A stretch of 64,000 nucleotides of DNA. Origin: Allobosea sp. LC85. GTDB taxonomy: Bacteria; Pseudomonadota; Alphaproteobacteria; Rhizobiales; Beijerinckiaceae. Where the stretch lies: NCBI RefSeq assembly GCF_000735605.1, contig NZ_JPKG01000024.1:62001-126000 (forward strand), given 5' to 3'. Below are positions 37,921 through 46,396 of the stretch, in pieces (positions within the stretch are counted from its first letter, which is position 1; each line of letters opens with the position of its first letter). The position numbers and the translations under genes were made by a program. The notes beneath the pieces are model-generated. The model made no database searches. It was given only the letters and a program-made list of their open reading frames with translations, and was not told the origin of the DNA.

Positions 37921-38955
37921 TCACAGGATGGGCAGACCTGTATGCCCGACCTGGCCTGGCTCATGAAGCAGCGCCTCTCCGCGCGGCCAGTAGCGGCACG
38001 AAACGCCGTGGCCGGCCCCGACTTCGTGCCACTCCGCAGTGTTGCTGCTGGCATGATCGTCGCCATGGACGCAGCCACCTCCATCGCCTTCGAGAAAACG
38101 CAGATCCGGGGGCGCGCGCCGGAGCCGCTCGCGCTGGCGGACGGGATCGGGCACCGGCACCGCATCCAGCAGCACGCGCGTATAAGGGTGGGCGGGGCTG
38201 TCGTAGACTTGGGCGGCACTGCCCATTTCGACGACCCGGCCGCGATACATGACCGCCACGCGATGGGCGACCTCGCGAACGATCGCGAGATCATGCGCGA
38301 TGAACAGGTAGGACAGACCGAGCTTCTCCTGCAGCGACTGCAGCAGGGCCACGATCTGCGCCTGGGTGCGGACATCGAGCGCCGAGACCGGCTCGTCGCA
38401 CACGATGAAATCCGGATTGACCGCCAGTGCCCGGGCGATGACGACGCGCTGGCGCTGCCCGCCAGAGAACTCGTGCGGATAGCGCTGCATCATCCCCGGG
38501 TCGAGGCTGACCAGGTCCAGAAGCTCCGCAACACGCTCCTGCAGCCGAGCGGGAGGCACCGAGCGATGGACCTGAAGTGGCTCGCGCAGAATCTGTCCGA
38601 TCGTCATGCGCGGATGCAAACTGGAATACGGATTCTGCAGCACGAACTGCATATGGCGTCGCATCTGCCGCAATCGCGCGGCCGGCATCGTGGTCAGTTC
38701 CTCGCCGAGAAGCTGCACCGACCCGGAATGCGCCTGCTGCAACTGCAGGATGGCCCGGCCTGTCGTCGTCTTGCCCGAACCGGACTGGCCGACGAGCCCC
38801 AGCGTCTGGCCGGGCGCGATATCGAAGGACACCCGATCGACCGCCTTCAGCGCCTTGCCGCCCCCCCTGCCGGGAAAGCGCACCGACAGATCGCGGACCT
38901 GAAGCAGTGGCCGCGGCAGCATCTCGGCGATTGCAGCGGGATCGTGAGCGGTCAT
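37921..38955 (-). CDS. Opp/Dpp-type ABC ATPase (DppF-like)
   Basis: A 344-residue ATPase with Walker A GQSGSGKT, signature FSGGQRQR, Walker B FIVCDEPVSALD and the C-terminal oligopeptide extension (SPAHPYTRVLLDAVPVPDP). The C-terminus ends in a His/Gly-rich tail that has only two Cys and so may lack the usual Fe-S-like cysteines. It is the last gene of system 2 and probably also energises system 1. Confidence 0.9.
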   Translation of the reverse strand: MTAHDPAAIAEMLPRPLLQVRDLSVRFPGRGGGKALKAVDRVSFDIAPGQTLGLVGQSGSGKTTTGRAILQLQQAHSGSVQLLGEELTTMPAARLRQMRRHMQFVLQNPYSSLHPRMTIGQILREPLQVHRSVPPARLQERVAELLDLVSLDPGMMQRYPHEFSGGQRQRVVIARALAVNPDFIVCDEPVSALDVRTQAQIVALLQSLQEKLGLSYLFIAHDLAIVREVAHRVAVMYRGRVVEMGSAAQVYDSPAHPYTRVLLDAVPVPDPVRQRERLRRAPPDLRFLEGDGGGCVHGDDHASSNTAEWHEVGAGHGVSCRYWPRGEALLHEPGQVGHTGLPIL

Positions 38956-39770
38956 CTGATCTGCCCGGCGCTCTGGAGACGCGGCACCGCATCGAGCAGG
39001 GCTCGCGTATAGACGTGTTGCGGTGAGGCGAAGACGCTTTCGATCGCTCCGGCTTCGACGATCTCGCCGCGATACATGACATTGACCCGGTCGACCATGC
39101 CGGCCACGACGCCGAAATCATGGGTGATCAGCATCAATGCCATGCCGCGCTCCTCCCTCAGCCGCAGCAGCAGGCGCAGGATCTGCGCCTGTACGGTGAC
39201 ATCGAGCGCCGTCGTCGGCTCATCGGCGATCAGCAGGTCCGGCTCGCAGGAGATGGCCATCGCGATCATGACGCGTTGGCGCATCCCGCCCGAGAACTGG
39301 TGCGGATGATCGTCGAGGCGCCGCGCCGCATCGGGTATTCCGACCTGGGCGAGCAGGTCGATGCAGCGTTCGCGCGCCGCCTTGCCGGACAGGCCGGTGT
39401 GGTGGCGCAGCATGTCGGTCATCTGGGCGGCGATGCTCAGCACCGGATTGAGCGACGTCATCGGGTCCTGGAAGACCATGGCGATACGCCGTCCGCGCAG
39501 GGCGCGCATTTCGACCTCGCTCTTCGCCAGGATGTCCTGCCCCATGAAGCTGACCTCGCCGCCAAGCGCGACCGAGGTGCCTTCGGGCGTGAGCCGCATC
39601 AGCGCCTTGGCCGTGACGCTCTTGCCGCAGCCGGATTCGCCAACGAATCCGACCGCCTCATCGGCGCCGATGTCGAAGGAGATGCCGCGTACGGCCTGGA
39701 TGACCTCCCGGCGCGTGGTGACGCTGGCGGAGAGGTTGCGGACGCTGAGGAGCGGGCCAGTGCGGGTCAT
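38952..39770 (-). CDS. Opp/Dpp-type ABC ATPase (DppD-like)
   Basis: A 272-residue ATPase with Walker A GESGCGKS, signature FSGGMRQR and Walker [16 protein letters not shown] at 39770 overlaps the permease stop as ATGA; the open frame beyond it is antisense to nothing real and is discarded. The protein is shorter than usual DppD (about 325) because the C-terminal oligopeptide extension stops soon after [13 protein letters not shown]. Confidence 0.9.
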   Translation of the reverse strand: MTRTGPLLSVRNLSASVTTRREVIQAVRGISFDIGADEAVGFVGESGCGKSVTAKALMRLTPEGTSVALGGEVSFMGQDILAKSEVEMRALRGRRIAMVFQDPMTSLNPVLSIAAQMTDMLRHHTGLSGKAARERCIDLLAQVGIPDAARRLDDHPHQFSGGMRQRVMIAMAISCEPDLLIADEPTTALDVTVQAQILRLLLRLREERGMALMLITHDFGVVAGMVDRVNVMYRGEIVEAGAIESVFASPQHVYTRALLDAVPRLQSAGQIR

Positions 39771-40645
39771 CGCACGCTCCCGACGTCGAGCACGTCGCGC
39801 AGGCCGTTGGCCAGGACGATGAAGGTCAGCGTCGCGAACACGATTGCGGCGGCGGGTCCGATCACGGTCAGCGGCGCCAGTTCCATGAATTGTCGCGCTT
39901 CCGACAGCATGCCACCCCAGTTCGGATCCGGCGGTGGCGGGCCCAGCCCGAGGAAGGACAGGGCCGTGACGGTGAAAATCGTCTGGGACAGGGTCAGGCT
40001 GGTCGCGACAAGGATCGGCGAGACCACGAGCGGCAGGATATGGCGGAGAACCAGCCGGAATTCGCTCATGCCGATGCTGCGCGCCGCTTCGACATGGTCC
40101 CATTGCTTCACGCTGAGCACGGGTGCGCGCACGACCCTGGCCATTGCCGGCGTATACACGATGGCGATGGTGAGGATCAGATTGGGAATGGTCGGCCCCA
40201 GGGCCGCAACGACCGCAATCGCGAGAAGGAGGACCGGGAAGGCGAAGACCACGTCCAGAATGCGCATGATCGCGTCATCGATCACGCCGCCGAGATAGCC
40301 GGAGAGCAACCCAAGCACGAGCCCTCCGAGGAGCGCAATGAGCACAGCAGTGATCGTGATCAGCAGCGTCGTGCGGCCGCCGACGATCAGCCGGCTGAGG
40401 ACATCGCGGCCGATCGAGTCCGTACCGAGCCAGTGGCGCGCGCTGGCTCCGGCAAGGGAGTCGGGCGAGGTCGCGGAAGGATCGAACGGCACAAGGAAGG
40501 GCGCGAAGATCGTGACGATCAACATCGTCGCCAGCATCGCCAGCCCAATCCCAAGCAGCAGGCCGCCTTGCGTGATCCGCGGTGCCTTGACCGTGCGCGC
40601 GTCAAGAGCCAGTTTCTGAACTCCCTCCTGCGACATGGCCCTCAC
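39767..40645 (-). CDS. Opp/Dpp-type ABC permease (DppC-like), system 2
   Basis: A 292-residue permease with ARHWLGTDSIGRDVLSRLIVGGRTTL and an EAA loop near WDHVEAARSIGMSEFRLVLRHILPLV. GTG at 40645 overlaps the upstream stop; ATG at 40636 is an alternative start. Confidence 0.89.
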   Translation of the reverse strand: MRAMSQEGVQKLALDARTVKAPRITQGGLLLGIGLAMLATMLIVTIFAPFLVPFDPSATSPDSLAGASARHWLGTDSIGRDVLSRLIVGGRTTLLITITAVLIALLGGLVLGLLSGYLGGVIDDAIMRILDVVFAFPVLLLAIAVVAALGPTIPNLILTIAIVYTPAMARVVRAPVLSVKQWDHVEAARSIGMSEFRLVLRHILPLVVSPILVATSLTLSQTIFTVTALSFLGLGPPPPDPNWGGMLSEARQFMELAPLTVIGPAAAIVFATLTFIVLANGLRDVLDVGSVR

Positions 40646-41583
40646 AACTTCACCCGCGCATCGACCCGCGCATAGGCGATGTCGATCATCGTATTGACCA
40701 CGACCACGATAGCCGACGCCGTCAGCACGATGGCCTGAATCACCGGGTAATCGCGGCTGTTGATCGAATCGAAGAGATATTGGCCCATCCCGGGAATCGC
40801 GAAGATGGTCTCGACCAAGATGCTGCCGCCGAGCAGCGCTGCGATCTTGAGCCCGGTTGCAGTAATGACCGGCGTCAAGGCGTTGCGGACGAGATAGTCG
40901 CGCAGGATCCTGCCCGGAGGCAGTCCCTTAGCGCGGGCAACCATGACGAAGTCCTGGTTGGCCACCTCGAGCACGGCAGCGCGGGTGTTCTCGGAAATCG
41001 TGACGGACACCGCCAGCGCCAGGGCGAGCGCCGGCAACAGCAGGCTACCGATATTGGCGAGCGGATCCTCGAGAAACGGCGTGTAGCCGAAGATCGAGAT
41101 CTGCGGGAAATAAAGGCCGAAAAGCAGCACGATCAGCGTCGCGACCACATAGTTCGGCACGGCCAGCATCAGCCCATTGTAGAGCCGGACGATCCAGTCG
41201 ATCGCGCCCCGCATCCGCGCCGCGGCAAGCCCGGTCGCTACTCCCATCACCATGGAGATGATCGCCGCGACCAGCGTCAGCTGGAAGGTCACCGCGAGCC
41301 GATCGAGCAATTCCGGCCGAACCGGCTGGCGCGTCACGAAGGACGTGCCGAGATCACCGAGGAGGGCATGCCCGAGCCAGACCCAATATTGCGCCAGCAG
41401 CGGCCGATCGAGCCCAAGGTCCTGACGGATCGCCGCCAGAACCTCCGGTGCGACGCTCTGCGAACCGGCTGCGGCAATGGCGAAATCGCCCGGCAGGGCC
41501 CGCATCATCGCGAAGGCGATGAAGGAAACCGCCAGCAGGATGACCAGCATCCAGGCGAGGCGACCAAGGACAAAGCGCGTCAT
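40642..41583 (-). CDS. Opp/Dpp-type ABC permease (DppB-like), system 2
   Basis: A 313-residue permease, opening FVLGRLAWMLVILLAVSFIAFAMMRALPGD and EAA loop DFVMVARAKGLPPGRILRDYLVRNALTPVI. It has six membrane segments and starts 37 bases after the binding-protein gene. Confidence 0.9.
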   Translation of the reverse strand: MTRFVLGRLAWMLVILLAVSFIAFAMMRALPGDFAIAAAGSQSVAPEVLAAIRQDLGLDRPLLAQYWVWLGHALLGDLGTSFVTRQPVRPELLDRLAVTFQLTLVAAIISMVMGVATGLAAARMRGAIDWIVRLYNGLMLAVPNYVVATLIVLLFGLYFPQISIFGYTPFLEDPLANIGSLLLPALALALAVSVTISENTRAAVLEVANQDFVMVARAKGLPPGRILRDYLVRNALTPVITATGLKIAALLGGSILVETIFAIPGMGQYLFDSINSRDYPVIQAIVLTASAIVVVVNTMIDIAYARVDARVKL

Positions 41584-41620
41584 CGGCCGGCGCCCGGCGT
41601 GGAGAGAGCGAACGGGGGAG

Positions 41621-43219
41621 CTATTTTTTCAGCCATGCGGTGCGCACGAAGGAGCGGATATTCGCAGCGATCGGGACGTAATCCTTGACGTAGTTCCACC
41701 AGATCTCCCAGCGCAGAGGGTACTGGTAAACCTGGATGATGTAGGCTTGGTCGGCGATATGGCGCTGGATCGCCATGTTCTTGGCCGCCCGCCGGCCGAG
41801 GTCGAGTTCGGCGCGGGCCTCCAGAATCATTCTGTCGAGCTCGGCATCGTTCGATCCCGTACCCTTGCCGGTCGCGCTGTCCGACTTGATGTACTGAAGG
41901 GTGGCGTCCGAATCCGGCGTCCAGGACAGAGCGACCGAGAGCAGCGTCGGCCACCTACCAGTATTCCACATGGTCAAGAGCGGCGCCGTCTCCATCGGCG
42001 TCAGCTTGACCGTGATTCCCGCGACCTGCCATTGCTGCTGCAGGATCTGCGCGCAGGCCACGTCGAGCGGGTTGGCTGCGACGATGATGTAATTGCCGAG
42101 ATCGATGCCCTCGGGATAGCCGGCCTCGGCCAGCAGGGCCTTCGCCGCGGCCGGATCATGCTTGTAATAGGGTAGGTCCCCGGTGCCGTCATAACCGCCG
42201 ACCTGGCTTTCCGGAATCATCGCGCCGACCTTGCCCGAACCGCCCAGGATCGTGTCTAGGCAGGCCTTGCGGTCGGTCGCCAGGCTGAGCGCGCGGCGCA
42301 CCCTGACATCGTTCAGCGGCTTGGCCTTCATGTTCAGCCAGACCGGAAAGGTCCGCGAGGTCTGGCCGGGAGCAGAGACCAGATTGGGGGAGGTCCGCGC
42401 AATCGCGGCCGCGACTTTCGGGTCCTTCAGCCAGGTCATGTCGATTGCGCGCGACCGCAGCGCCGAGGTCAGCGTGGCCTGGTCCTTGTAGAACTTGAAC
42501 ACCACCCTGGAGAGATGCGGCTGCCCCTTCTCATAGTAGCCCGCATGCGCGGTCAGCGAGAATTGCAGGTTCGGCTGATAGGCCTCGAACACGAAGGGGC
42601 CGGTCCCGACGGGCTGGGTGTTGAGGTTCTCGACACCAGCCGGGACGATCGCGCCGTTGGGGCTGGTCGCCAGGTTGCTCAGGAAGGCCGCATCCGTCGC
42701 GTTCAACTGGAATTTGACGGTGTAGGGGTCGATGACAGTGACCGCATCGACGCTGGAATAGAACGCCCGCAAGCGGCTGCCGGAAGCCGGGTTCAGGATG
42801 CGATCGAAGGTATGCTTCACATCATTGGCCGTGAAATCCTGGCCATTATGGAATTTCACGCCCTGCCGCAGCCGGAAGACATAGGTCTTGGGATCGGGCT
42901 GATCGTAGCTCAGCGCGAGATCGGGCTCGATCTTCATCTGCGCGGACCAGCGCAGCAGCCCCGTATAGATCAGACTGGTGAAATCATAGGAGGAGAACGC
43001 CGTAAGCGTGACCGGATCCAACCCGATCGGGTCGGCATCGGCGCCGATGGTCAGCGTTCCACCCGAAACCGGCGTCTCGGCCGCAGCATCGCCAGCCATG
43101 ATCGCGGGCGAAAGGGCCATGGCACTGCTGGCAAGCACAAGCCGCAGCAGGCTGCGGCGTGACAGCTCCTCTGCCATCTCCGGCTCGGGGGCGATCATCG
43201 GGAATGACGGAGCCTTCAC
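41621..43219 (-). CDS. Peptide-type ABC substrate-binding protein (DppA/OppA-like), system 2
   Basis: About 532 residues with a Tat-like leader (LSRRSLLRLVLASSAMALSPAIMAGDAAAE) and the family 5 opening GGTLTIGADADPIGLDPVTLTAFSSYDF. GTG at 43219 is chosen because GGAGGG lies 7 bases upstream; ATGs at 43198 and 43177 are alternatives. It is only distantly similar to the system 1 binding protein, so the two importers probably differ in ligand while sharing ATPases. Confidence 0.87.
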   Translation of the reverse strand: MKAPSFPMIAPEPEMAEELSRRSLLRLVLASSAMALSPAIMAGDAAAETPVSGGTLTIGADADPIGLDPVTLTAFSSYDFTSLIYTGLLRWSAQMKIEPDLALSYDQPDPKTYVFRLRQGVKFHNGQDFTANDVKHTFDRILNPASGSRLRAFYSSVDAVTVIDPYTVKFQLNATDAAFLSNLATSPNGAIVPAGVENLNTQPVGTGPFVFEAYQPNLQFSLTAHAGYYEKGQPHLSRVVFKFYKDQATLTSALRSRAIDMTWLKDPKVAAAIARTSPNLVSAPGQTSRTFPVWLNMKAKPLNDVRVRRALSLATDRKACLDTILGGSGKVGAMIPESQVGGYDGTGDLPYYKHDPAAAKALLAEAGYPEGIDLGNYIIVAANPLDVACAQILQQQWQVAGITVKLTPMETAPLLTMWNTGRWPTLLSVALSWTPDSDATLQYIKSDSATGKGTGSNDAELDRMILEARAELDLGRRAAKNMAIQRHIADQAYIIQVYQYPLRWEIWWNYVKDYVPIAANIRSFVRTAWLKK

Positions 43220-43389
43220 GAACGATCCCTCCACACATGATCAGACGACATGATTTCGGCCTGAAACCTGCAGGACGCTGATCTGGCATCAGCGCCTACC
43301 GCCTGAAGCGAGACGCCTGTCGCGCTCGCCGATTCCCGCCCGCAGATCATCCCTCTCGCCAATGGAGGCTAGGAGTCGTCAGAATTCAC

Positions 43390-43420
43390 GTCAAGGATTC
43401 CTGGTTTCGCAGCAAGAAAC
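43390..43420. promoter_or_regulatory. Candidate IclR-regulon operator, copy 3
   Basis: Full-match copy: GTCAA at 43390, GTTTC at 43404 and GAAAC at 43416. It differs from copy 2 at only four positions over 31 bases. It lies in the 222-base gap upstream of transport system 2. Confidence 0.65.
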
Positions 43421-43441
43421 ACGGCTTCCATCCGGGGCATA

Positions 43442-44752
43442 TCAGAAGAACGTCCTGACGCCGCCCCGCACGTCGTAATCGTCGTCGACCAGCATCAGCA
43501 GAGCCCATTTATCGAAGGTCGTGCAGGGATGGCCAATGCCGAAGCCGACCATGTCTCCAACCTGAAGCGGGCTGTCTTCCGGCGTGCCGAGATGGCAATG
43601 CTGGTCATTGAGCGCGAGAACCGTGTGTCCTGCCGGCATCGGCTCGGGCCTGCTCATGCCCTGACGGAACCAGCGCAGCGCAACCGGCATGCCTGCATCG
43701 TAGCTGATGTCGCGTTTGCCAAGGGTGAGCAGGCTATGTCCCCGCTCGGGCCGTGACTGGACATAAGCCCAGACCTCCAGCGCCGGTTCGAGGCCGCCCG
43801 CCGGCAGGGTCAGGCTGGTTTCCATGACGATGCGCCGGAATGCATTGGCATAGGCTGTTGAATCATGGGTCAGGTAACATCCCGAGCGCAGGACTTTCAC
43901 GATGGATCGCGCAAAGGCCGCCGCGTTCAGCTTCTCCCCGACACGGTCGAACAGGGAAGTTCCGCCGGCGCTCAGCACCATCGGATCGGGACCGAGCAAT
44001 CCCTCCGCCTCGGCCGCCAGCGCCACTTCGATCATGTTGTCGAGCAGGCGGTCGGCGCCGGCGGCAGTGCTATGCAGCCCCTCGAAGCATTCGAAGCCAG
44101 CGAGTTGCAGCCCAGCAGCCCCGCTGATGGCATGGGCGATCGCCATCGCCTCGTCCCGGCTGCGCGCGCCCGTCCGGCCGCCCATGAAACCGATCTCGAC
44201 GAGGATACGCAGCGGATTAACTGATGGCGGCGGCGCACGCCGGGCCGCCTCAGCCAGCGATGCAACACCTTCAACGCTGTCGGCCAGGCAATACAGTGTA
44301 AAGCCGTCATCCATCACGGCATCGAAGCAGGCGGCGATCTCCTGGCGTCCAACGGGTTGGTTGGCGAGGATCACGCGTCTGACGCCGAAATGGCGGCATA
44401 CCTGAAGCTGCTGGATCGTCGCCACAGTGATGGCCCAGGCGCCGTCTGCGATCTGCAGGTCGAAGAGCTGCGGCGCCATGGTGGTCTTGCCATGGGGGGC
44501 GATCACAAGGCCGTTCTCCGCCGTGAATGCGCTCATCCAGACGCTGTTCCGCTTCAACACGCTCTCGCGGATCACCGCAAGCGGGAGCGGCAGGTCGCCG
44601 GTCAGGACATTCCAGCCTTGCATCCCGATATCGCCGAGGCGCAGGCCTGATGTGCCTGGCGGCAGACCCTTGCTCAGCCCATCGAGGCACTGATCGTCGA
44701 TATCGGCGAGTGACAGACGCGGCAGCGCGCGGCCGGAGGCAGTCAAAGCCAT
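43442..44752 (-). CDS. D-threonine aldolase / D-serine dehydratase-like PLP enzyme
   Basis: A 436-residue fold-type III (alanine-racemase barrel) PLP protein. The PLP lysine is Lys89 in APHGKTTMAP. The C-terminal metal pair is His408 and Cys410 (GHPCTTFDKW), as in zinc-dependent D-serine dehydratases and D-threonine aldolases. It would act on a D- or beta-hydroxy amino acid released from the imported peptide (inference). It overlaps the MlrC paralogue 2 gene by 10 bases, so both are made from one mRNA. Confidence 0.85.
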   Translation of the reverse strand: MALTASGRALPRLSLADIDDQCLDGLSKGLPPGTSGLRLGDIGMQGWNVLTGDLPLPLAVIRESVLKRNSVWMSAFTAENGLVIAPHGKTTMAPQLFDLQIADGAWAITVATIQQLQVCRHFGVRRVILANQPVGRQEIAACFDAVMDDGFTLYCLADSVEGVASLAEAARRAPPPSVNPLRILVEIGFMGGRTGARSRDEAMAIAHAISGAAGLQLAGFECFEGLHSTAAGADRLLDNMIEVALAAEAEGLLGPDPMVLSAGGTSLFDRVGEKLNAAAFARSIVKVLRSGCYLTHDSTAYANAFRRIVMETSLTLPAGGLEPALEVWAYVQSRPERGHSLLTLGKRDISYDAGMPVALRWFRQGMSRPEPMPAGHTVLALNDQHCHLGTPEDSPLQVGDMVGFGIGHPCTTFDKWALLMLVDDDYDVRGGVRTFF

Positions 44753-46206
44753 GGGTTCGGGTCCAGCGGCGAGAATGGGCGGCGGATCTTGGTGTAGGGA
44801 ATCTTGCTGGCCTCCGGTGGGTATGGGCCGCCGCTGTCGAGATAGAGAACGCTGGCTGCGATCGGCGCAAAGGCCGCATGGAAGTGGTTCGAGGATTTGA
44901 CGACCACGACGCGCTTTGCAGCCAGATCAATCCCGAGATTGGTGAACACCGGCGGACTGAAGGTCTGGGCGCGGGTCGATGCGAGAACGATATCGAGGTT
45001 GCCGATACGGATCGCAGCAGCCGCACCGAGCGAAACCCAGCTTTGTGCGAAGGGCACCACAAGGTCGGGCGTCGTGCCCGTGACCAGCACTGTCGCATCG
45101 ATCGGCCGGCCCGACGACGGCGCCGCCTTCCCCGCGAAGCGCAGCGAAATTTCGGCTCCGACCCCGGCGGCTCGGCACAGGCTCACGGCGACGGGGTCCC
45201 AGAGAGCTCCGATCGCGGCCGGCACCTCCGGCCGCCTGAGCAGCGCCTCGACCATCACCGAGGAATCGCCAGCGACGCCGCCGCCGGGATTGTCCCAGCG
45301 ATCGGCGAGGATGACCGGACGGCCATCCTGCGCCAGTGCCAGCGCCGCCTCGATACCCTCATCAGGCTTGTAATGCTTCGGCATCGCGCCGCTGGGGCCC
45401 CAGCGCAGGATTTCCAGCCCCAGTGTCTTGGCGAGCGCCGCCGCCTTGTCCGCGTCGCCATCGGCAATGACGAGCACTTTCGTGCCGACATCCGCCACAT
45501 CGGCCGCCTGGAAGCCGTGAGCGACCGAAATGCTCAGGATACCGTCCCGACCTTCCATCGCCTTGATACGGTCGACGAAACTGCGGCCAGGTTCGCGGCT
45601 TGTCATGAAGCTTGCAATTCCGCGGCAGTCGAAGACAGCGCTGACAGGTTTCACCTGCGCGCGCGCTGCCCGCAGGCAGAGCTCGAGCAGGTCCTCGGCC
45701 CGATCGAGGAAGTCCGTATGCGGAAACTCCTTGAAGGCAACGATGACGTCGGCGGCATCGACCATCTCCTTGGTAAGATGGCAATGCATGTCGAGCTCTG
45801 CCCCGATGATGCAACCGGGGCCGGCGAGCGCGCGGGCGCGCGCCATCAGATCGCCCTCGCAATCGTCGTAGCCGCGCGCGACCATTGCGCCATGCAGGCC
45901 CAGCAGCACGACATCGACGGGAAGCGCGGCATGAAGCTGGCTAAGAATTTCATCACGCAGGCTTTCATAGCCGTCGCGCGAAACGAGCCCTGCAGGCTCC
46001 GCCCATGTCGCGGTGCCCTCGATCAGGGTGTACCCCTCGCTGGCGGCCCGGCGGCGGGCGGCGACGATCGGCGCCGAGCACAGCGTCGGCGTTTCCGGGT
46101 GCGTACCAGGCGGACAGTAGAAGGCCGCTTCGAAAGCGCTGCGATCGACGAAGAGCGGCGCGAAGGTGTTGGTTTCAGTCGCCAGCGATGCAACGAAGAC
46201 GCGCAT
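44743..46206 (-). CDS. M81-family metallopeptidase, MlrC-like, paralogue 2
   Basis: A 487-residue MlrC-type protein opening VFVASLATETNTFAP, with metal-site pattern Asp139-x-His141 and His163 (FPHTD), and the C-terminal domain motif ILADRWDNPGGGVAGDSSVMVEALLRR. It is coupled to the D-threonine-aldolase-like gene, which suggests sequential action. It is divergent from paralogue 3 with a shared operator-like motif between them. Confidence 0.87.
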   Translation of the reverse strand: MRVFVASLATETNTFAPLFVDRSAFEAAFYCPPGTHPETPTLCSAPIVAARRRAASEGYTLIEGTATWAEPAGLVSRDGYESLRDEILSQLHAALPVDVVLLGLHGAMVARGYDDCEGDLMARARALAGPGCIIGAELDMHCHLTKEMVDAADVIVAFKEFPHTDFLDRAEDLLELCLRAARAQVKPVSAVFDCRGIASFMTSREPGRSFVDRIKAMEGRDGILSISVAHGFQAADVADVGTKVLVIADGDADKAAALAKTLGLEILRWGPSGAMPKHYKPDEGIEAALALAQDGRPVILADRWDNPGGGVAGDSSVMVEALLRRPEVPAAIGALWDPVAVSLCRAAGVGAEISLRFAGKAAPSSGRPIDATVLVTGTTPDLVVPFAQSWVSLGAAAAIRIGNLDIVLASTRAQTFSPPVFTNLGIDLAAKRVVVVKSSNHFHAAFAPIAASVLYLDSGGPYPPEASKIPYTKIRRPFSPLDPNPWL

Positions 46207-46289
46207 GCAGATAGCCCCCGCTCGGCGACACGAAGCAACCGCATCGTCCCGCTCTCCCAGCAGGATCTAACGGGAGGTCGCTTCCACCT

Positions 46290-46320
46290 GTCAAAGCAAA
46301 GTCGTTTCTCCAGACGGAAT
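46290..46320. promoter_or_regulatory. Candidate IclR-regulon operator, copy 4
   Basis: GTCAA at 46290, GTTTC at 46304 and GGAAT at 46316, with the same spacings as the other three copies. It sits in the 190-base divergent region between two MlrC genes, 77 bases from the plus-strand start and 84 bases from the minus-strand start. Confidence 0.55.
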
Positions 46321-46396
46321 AATGGCGCCTTGATCCGAAACGATCCGGCGTCCGAAATGGCGCCACGCCGCCACCTGTCGAGATTGGGTCCCCAGC

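Noticed and set aside
36180-38252. Plus-strand 690-residue open frame
   Set aside because: Antisense to the MlrC and DppF-like genes; no signatures.
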